A DNA stretch of 64,000 bases from Amoeboaphelidium occidentale (Eukaryota > Aphelidiomycota > Aphelidea): positions 7,181 through 71,180 of the forward strand of contig JALGPX010000051.1 of assembly GCA_023515795.1 (NCBI GenBank). Reading direction: 5' to 3'. Made by a program: the position numbers and the translations under genes. Each line of letters opens with the position of its first letter. The first letter of the stretch is position 1. The notes beneath the pieces were generated by a model that saw nothing but the letters and a program-made list of their open reading frames with translations, was not told where the DNA came from and did not search any database. This document shows positions 60,238 to 64,000 of the stretch, in pieces.

Positions 60238-61305
60238 TTAAAGTGCAAGCATAGCAAATAGAACAGAAACTAAGGCAGCATAGACGGATACTGCTTTTTC
60301 TGTGGATGCATCACTGCTAGTTGAACTTATGCCTTGTTTTCCATAATCTGCTCTTGATGATGAAACACCGCCTTGAGGTAAACTTCTGCCTGTTGTTGAT
60401 GATACCGCGCCATTGGTTCCATATCCTGTTTCTGCAACTCCTGATCCTACGCCTGATCTACCCGCAACAGCTGGGTCAAGAATCATGTCTGAAGGATTGG
60501 TAGAATTTGTAGAAGGATCTGTTGATCTTCCAGCGACATTAAGTGTTTGATGTGGTAAATTGTCGCATGTCGAAGTAGGACCAACAGCTGCTCTTCCAGC
60601 TAGATCTTCTGTAGTTGGAGAAGGCGCCGTTTCATTGCCGCTTCTGCCGACCGGTGCAGCTTGACCTGGATTTTCAGGATTAGTGGCAGGGGCTGAAGGC
60701 GCACTAGGATTAGCTGGAACTGGAGCAGGATTAGTTTCAAAGTCGCCAGTTCTAACAAGAGTATCATCGGTTGCACCTCCAGTAATTGCACGACCGCTGA
60801 CAGCACCACTGACAGCGCCATTAACGTTTCCACCAAGAACTCCGGAATTCACTCCACCAACGCCATTATCTCCTACACTTACTCCTAGGCCACCGCTGCC
60901 GCCAATATTTACGTCAACACCACTTCTTCCAACACTGACTCCAACACCGCCATTTGCATTTAGAGCAGAGTTGATATTGTTGCAAAACTTCAGAGCCAGA
61001 GACCTCTGTATAGAATCAGTTGATGCTTTCAATGTAGGACAATCAGTCTGCATTTGTTGTAAACATTGTCTTGTATATTCCGTGGCAGCGAGAACAGGAT
61101 CATTGCTATCAAGAGCTCTTTGGGAACACTGTTGAACAAACGTAGTACGTGGAATGGTACCGCAGTAATCTGGGATTTGTTGGTTGCATGTCTTGGATAT
61201 CAAGGCTTGTCTTTTGTTTAGGTTCACCAAGTAGACCTCTGGCGAGGCAAATACCTGTGAAACAAATACTAGCAATATCTGCTGAATAACACAAAGTGAC
61301 TTCAT
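60238..61305 (-). CDS. Secreted, probably GPI-anchored wall protein with GRS repeats
   Basis: A single exon of 355 residues. Signal peptide (LLVFVSQVFASPEV), an N-terminal domain of about 110 residues with eight Cys (CNQQIPDYC, CSQR, CLQQMQTDC, KFCNN), a Gly/Val-rich region (GGVGVSVG, GGLGVSVG), a Pro/Ala/Ser-rich region and a hydrophobic C-terminus (VYAALVSVLFAMLAL) after small residues, typical of a GPI signal. The motif GRS/GRA recurs about eight times at irregular spacing. No family recognised. It is probably a surface or wall protein. Confidence 0.6.
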   Translation of the reverse strand: MKSLCVIQQILLVFVSQVFASPEVYLVNLNKRQALISKTCNQQIPDYCGTIPRTTFVQQCSQRALDSNDPVLAATEYTRQCLQQMQTDCPTLKASTDSIQRSLALKFCNNINSALNANGGVGVSVGRSGVDVNIGGSGGLGVSVGDNGVGGVNSGVLGGNVNGAVSGAVSGRAITGGATDDTLVRTGDFETNPAPVPANPSAPSAPATNPENPGQAAPVGRSGNETAPSPTTEDLAGRAAVGPTSTCDNLPHQTLNVAGRSTDPSTNSTNPSDMILDPAVAGRSGVGSGVAETGYGTNGAVSSTTGRSLPQGGVSSSRADYGKQGISSTSSDASTEKAVSVYAALVSVLFAMLAL

Positions 61306-61440
61306 CGATACTTTGTAAATTAAAGCAGATTATTCTAAGACATCTTTAAATACTCTACCCTTTAAACCCTCTGAAACAGATTCGTTTTATTCGAGTTTCA
61401 AGGGTTTGATTGGATTGTTACACAACGAGGGCAGTTTCGA

Positions 61441-63781
61441 TTATTGGGAATCAAAGATCTGCCGTACAGAATCCAATTTGCTAACAAAGGAGGTGCAGTC
61501 ATTTTCGTATTCTTTCGGTGCGTATTCTCTAATGATTGATTTGTAAGCTTCCAAAGCAGCAGTCCATTCTCCAAACAGTTCAAAGTGTGGTCTTTTACCT
61601 TGTCGAAATGAGCTCATATATTCTGATGCGTACACGAGGAAACAGCAAAGCAGTGTGTTAAGACACTCTTGAACTCCTGTCTTCTTCTTGAAGCAACTCA
61701 TCAACTTTTTTCTATAAACGGATATCAACATATTTAAAGATCCTACACGTTCCATTTAGACAAACATGAATTAAATAATATTTACCTAGTGAGCCTTGTG
61801 TGATTTCTAAGGTTGGAGTAAATACATGTTCATTATTTAGTATTATGCCACTTAATACCATCTCTGATTCTAGCCAGACATATAAATTCCTAAGCAAAAC
61901 ATTAACAATCTTTGCTCCATCTACTTTAGTTTTATCCTCATATACAATTCCTTCAATGACTTCATAACTCAGAGAAACCAAAAACTTTTTGATTTCAGAT
62001 ACGATCAAGGCATACTTGAACTTCCAGTCTCTTATCGTTCCAATTTTCAGAAGGAAATATAAATCTTCTAGTTCTTTACTGTTCAGTGCGACATTCTTGA
62101 TGTAATAAGCGCATAGAGTAATTAATGAATCATCATAATCATCTAATAACAAGTAAAGTAAAGCTCCATTAAATGATTTGAATGAAGAATGAACGCATGC
62201 CTTCTTCACGTACGGAACTAAAGTGTTGTTAAGTAGACATAACTTGATCAGAAACAGATTCACAATCTCTGCGTCTTGCGAATCGCTTAAGAGAAGAGAA
62301 ACAAAATCCATCCTCACCATCTCTGACAATACTTCTTCATTCAATATCTCCTGAAGTTCAGACATCCTTTGGAGTATGATCAACAGCACTTTGAGCCCTT
62401 CAGGTCGCATGCATCTGAGAAACAATTCATTCAAACCATTCTTCACAAACGGAACAACATAAAGTAATAACTCTAAACATTCTGTATCCAACATATAATC
62501 ATATTCTCCGTCTTTTACTCCTTCATCTCCTCTAGCAACAACAAGATCAATAACAGACTCCATAAACCCCTCCGTCCGATAAAGAACAGGAATCAGACTA
62601 AACTTCTTGTGGCTAAATAAAGACTCACTAATCTCAGTGAAGCCTTCAGTAGTAAAGTATTCCCAAACACGATCTTCAAACTCAGCACCAAGAGAAAGGA
62701 CTTTAGCCACAAACTTTGAAACATAAGGATCCTTTTTAGTTCTCTTTTGAACAATATTAAGAACTTCCGATTTAAGAACTGAAAAGTCTGCATTACTTAA
62801 ATCATTCTTATCTTTAACAAACACAACGCTGTATGCACATGTTGATACATTGCACTTGATTTCCATATACTCTTTTAGAAAATCAAAGACTATGCCGCAA
62901 TATTCATGATTGTTCTCGGGTATAATTGATAAATCTTTGTAAATCTTGAACGATTCCATAACTTCATTAACACAATTTTGTGCTACATCCAAATCTATCG
63001 AGTCAAGCTTTTCTAAGATCAACCGAATCGACTTGAAGTCAAACGGCGAGTAACAATTCTTTAGGTAGAAAAACAAGAAATCTTCATCAACAACTTCTAC
63101 GACTTTTAAAGCAGAAGGAATAAGACCAAAATCTTTTCGTTCTGTAAGAATAGCGCGAGAAAGCTTCCGAATCTTCTTCTCAATTAAAGAATCAAAGTAC
63201 TTTAAAGAACACAACTCGAAAACAGACTCGCAAATGACGATATCATCAACTGGGAACTTCAAATTGTACTTCTGATAAACATACAGCAGCGTATCAAACA
63301 ATTTCTGATTCAGGGCAAATTGGTCGTAGTGCCTTGCGAACGCTTTAGTGTCATCCCTAAGAGCGTCCAAATCATTCGTTAAATGCCTTAGCCCATTTTT
63401 TATAATGAAATCCCTCACTACCGCTTCCTCAGAATCATCCAATTCGTACTCCAAAAGTAAATCAATCTTCTGCTCAACAAACTCCCGAACCTCCCCAGGC
63501 AGCAGCGACTCGCATGACTTTATGAACTTTAATATGTTTTCCGGGTCATTCTGCATTAGTACCAATTGAGCATACAAGTCATTTGTCTTTGCTTTTGCTA
63601 TCGTTGCTTCCACTTCAACGTCGTAGCGCAAACTGATCCAAAACAGGGCCCTCGTAGAATATGAACTTAAATCCTCCAGTTCGATTCTGTCAATGTTCTG
63701 AATCTGTTCGCTGTAGTCCTTTGAGAGCGATCGCTTAATTAGCTCGACCAGTTTTCCTTCAGCTTTGATCCTGATCGACAT
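61441..63781 (-). CDS. Large alpha-solenoid protein, family unknown
   Basis: Two exons (61786-63781, 61441-61742) over a 43-nt intron give 765 residues from MSIRIKAEGKLV. The protein is helical throughout, Leu/Glu/Lys-rich, with no signal peptide or TM helix, and looks like a HEAT/ARM-type scaffold (for example LLYVVPFVKNGLNELFLRC, EVLNIVQKRTKK). No motif assigns it. Candidates such as a nucleoporin, condensin regulator or ribosome-biogenesis scaffold cannot be separated by eye. Confidence 0.6.
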
Positions 63782-64000
63782 TGCGGAAAGCAAAAGGAAA
63801 TCTGCTGTACCGTTTCACTTGAGAAAACACTTCTTTTGTTCAAATAAGGGACATTTATTCTTTTTAAATCAAACTAGATATCATATTCATACTCATTGTA
63901 AAACTATTTTTGTTGTTGTTGTTGTAACATATATGGATAATTATTAGGCAAAGATTATTATTATTATAATTGATCGTAATTGTTATTAGTAGTAGTAGTA
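63782..64000. repeat. Simple repeats at window end
   Basis: (GTT)n near 63908-63924 and ATT- and AGT-type triplet runs from 63948 to the end. No gene seen; probably the 5' flank of the solenoid gene. Confidence 0.7.

Overview
The window is nuclear DNA of a small, gene-dense eukaryote. Genes lie on both strands, often only 3-150 bp apart. They are split by very short GT-AG introns, 27-75 nt and mostly 31-54 nt, often with a CTAAT/CTAAC-like branch site. Gene content fits a zoosporic, early-diverging fungal relative (chytrid, Rozella or aphelid grade), but the species cannot be named from sequence alone. Housekeeping genes (threonine deaminase, dihydroorotase, adrenodoxin reductase, HRD1, SUB2, eIF1, eIF2B-epsilon, TFB5, PDK1, MARK) sit beside genes rare in yeasts: FANCD2, a 7TM-RGS receptor, Kelch-TM-kinase and TM-kinase receptors, a RanBP2-zinc-finger nucleoporin and a Crinkler-like nuclease-domain protein.

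Layout. 0-13 kb: START-domain protein (5' end outside the window), a single-pass surface protein, a 7TM-RGS receptor, FANCD2, a PPPDE-PUL protein, a P450 and SUB2. 13-16 kb: a protein kinase gene on the minus strand, flanked by two broken plus-strand kinase fragments and carrying a fragment of a Harbinger-type transposase. 16-18.7 kb: an RNF5-like RING protein and eIF2B-epsilon. 18.7-32.2 kb and 37.6-39.5 kb: fragments of one dispersed mobile element that encodes a Fanzor (eukaryotic TnpB-like, RNA-guided) nuclease. All readable copies are broken or incomplete. A truncated SUA5 gene lies among them. 32-45 kb: a Kelch receptor kinase truncated at the element's end, PDK1, a Crinkler-like partial gene, a MARK kinase, URA4 and a second TM kinase. 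45-64 kb: ordinary accessory-free gene order, including nucleoporin, ARH1, HRD1, eIF1, elongin-B-like, metacaspase, tyrosinase, SOUL, MCUR1-like, ILV1, homeobox, Myb/SANT-like, TFB5, a GPI-type wall protein and an orphan solenoid.

Assembly warning. The sequence contains about twenty single-N joins plus two N runs. At several joins (14233, 17048, 18366, 18889 and the 43036-43052 run) the bases after the gap repeat the bases before it almost exactly. These are unmerged overlapping contig ends, not biological duplications. In the Fanzor region the joins link different copies of the repeat, so the order of fragments there should not be trusted.

The most interesting biology is the Fanzor element: its zinc-knuckle N-terminus, its RuvC core with a displaced catalytic glutamate, a hairpin just 3' of the nuclease stop that is a candidate guide-RNA region, and a right terminus fixed by three independent junctions. 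One of these junctions cuts a receptor kinase and supplies the last base of its new stop codon.
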